Source: SZUA-35 sp963781035
GTDB taxonomy: Bacteria > Actinomycetota > Acidimicrobiia > Acidimicrobiales > SZUA-35
Direction: 5' to 3'
NCBI GenBank assembly: GCA_963781035.1
Contig: CAWAEN010000001.1
Coordinates: forward strand, 40,521 to 104,520
Length of the DNA stretch: 64,000 nt
Shown here: one piece after another, positions 63,919 to 64,000 of the stretch
How positions within the stretch are numbered: position 1 is the first letter of the stretch
How the letters are laid out: each line of letters opens with the position of its first letter
Position numbers and translations under genes: made by a program
Notes under the pieces: generated by a model
What the model saw: the letters and a program-made list of their open reading frames with translations, nothing else
What the model was told of the DNA's origin: nothing
Databases searched by the model: none

Positions 63919-64000
63919 GGCCACAGCTCCACGCTCACCCAGCGTGGAGCGGCGAAGCTGCACCAGCAGACATGAGCGGTGCCGCTTCAGGGGTTCGAGT

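Noticed and set aside
63960..64000. GGGGTTCGAGT at the window end resembling a tRNA T-loop
   Set aside because: No D-loop, anticodon stem or acceptor stem could be built upstream.

Overview
The window is high-GC DNA from an actinobacterium. The best fit is an Acidimicrobiia (Ilumatobacter-like) lineage, an inference from gene content: three kinds of F420-type enzyme (luciferase-like, Ddn-type, PPOX-type), polyphosphate glucokinase, PPK2, a class A RNase P RNA near a zinc-ribbon/histidine-phosphatase cluster, many VOC and SRPBCC proteins, and HD-GYP and PilZ proteins. No rRNA, tRNA, CRISPR array, transposase or integrase was recognised.

Layout. 0-7 kb: end of a membrane protein, rnpB, a CNNM/CBS membrane protein, a CHAD/CYTH pair, then a decayed GMC oxidoreductase and Gfo/Idh-type oxidoreductase. 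7-24 kb: mostly intact chromosomal genes: TauD-type dioxygenase, a coupled cluster (class A PBP, zinc-ribbon protein, membrane protein, histidine phosphatase), a trypsin-like protease, a PilZ protein, F420 oxidoreductase, PPK2, 1-Cys peroxiredoxin, LysM/BON protein, HIT, GyrI-like, CoA-transferase, GNAT, PIG-L deacetylase and a P-loop protein. 24.8-31.3 kb: a surface/c-di-GMP segment with a BcsA-like membrane protein carrying a PilZ domain, a tandem-repeat surface protein with a C-terminal anchor, and an HD-GYP protein with an Ig-like tail. The segment is bracketed by a 23-bp direct repeat. 31-43 kb: cupin, GNAT, alpha/beta hydrolases, TetR, polyphosphate glucokinase, decayed genes, an APH-like kinase, a Ddn-type protein, a thiamine-diphosphate enzyme, YihY, and a phytanoyl-CoA dioxygenase. 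44-53 kb: acyl-CoA ligase, a surface protein coupled to a sortase, a PPOX protein, D-amino-acid oxidase, cytochrome P450, and a TasA/CalY-SipW-surface protein operon. 53-64 kb: phosphoglucomutase, phosphofructokinase, GntR with ACC deaminase and a palindromic operator between them, methyltransferase, SRPBCC, and gene fragments.

Data quality matters here. Roughly twenty recognisable genes are broken by single-base indels. At several of these sites the extra base makes the sequence look like two alternative codons merged (for example GAA GCC and GAG GCC read as GAAGGCC). This suggests a consensus built from mixed strains or repeat copies, so many frameshifts are probably artefacts. Other genes (fragments, internal deletions) look truly decayed.

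The most unusual content is the 24.8-31.3 kb segment. The glycosyltransferase-like protein keeps the BcsA scaffold and PilZ domain but appears to lack its catalytic aspartates and QxxRW motif, and its reading frame runs without a stop into the repeat surface protein. Next in rank is the TasA-SipW operon, where the SipW frame likewise runs into its presumed substrate.
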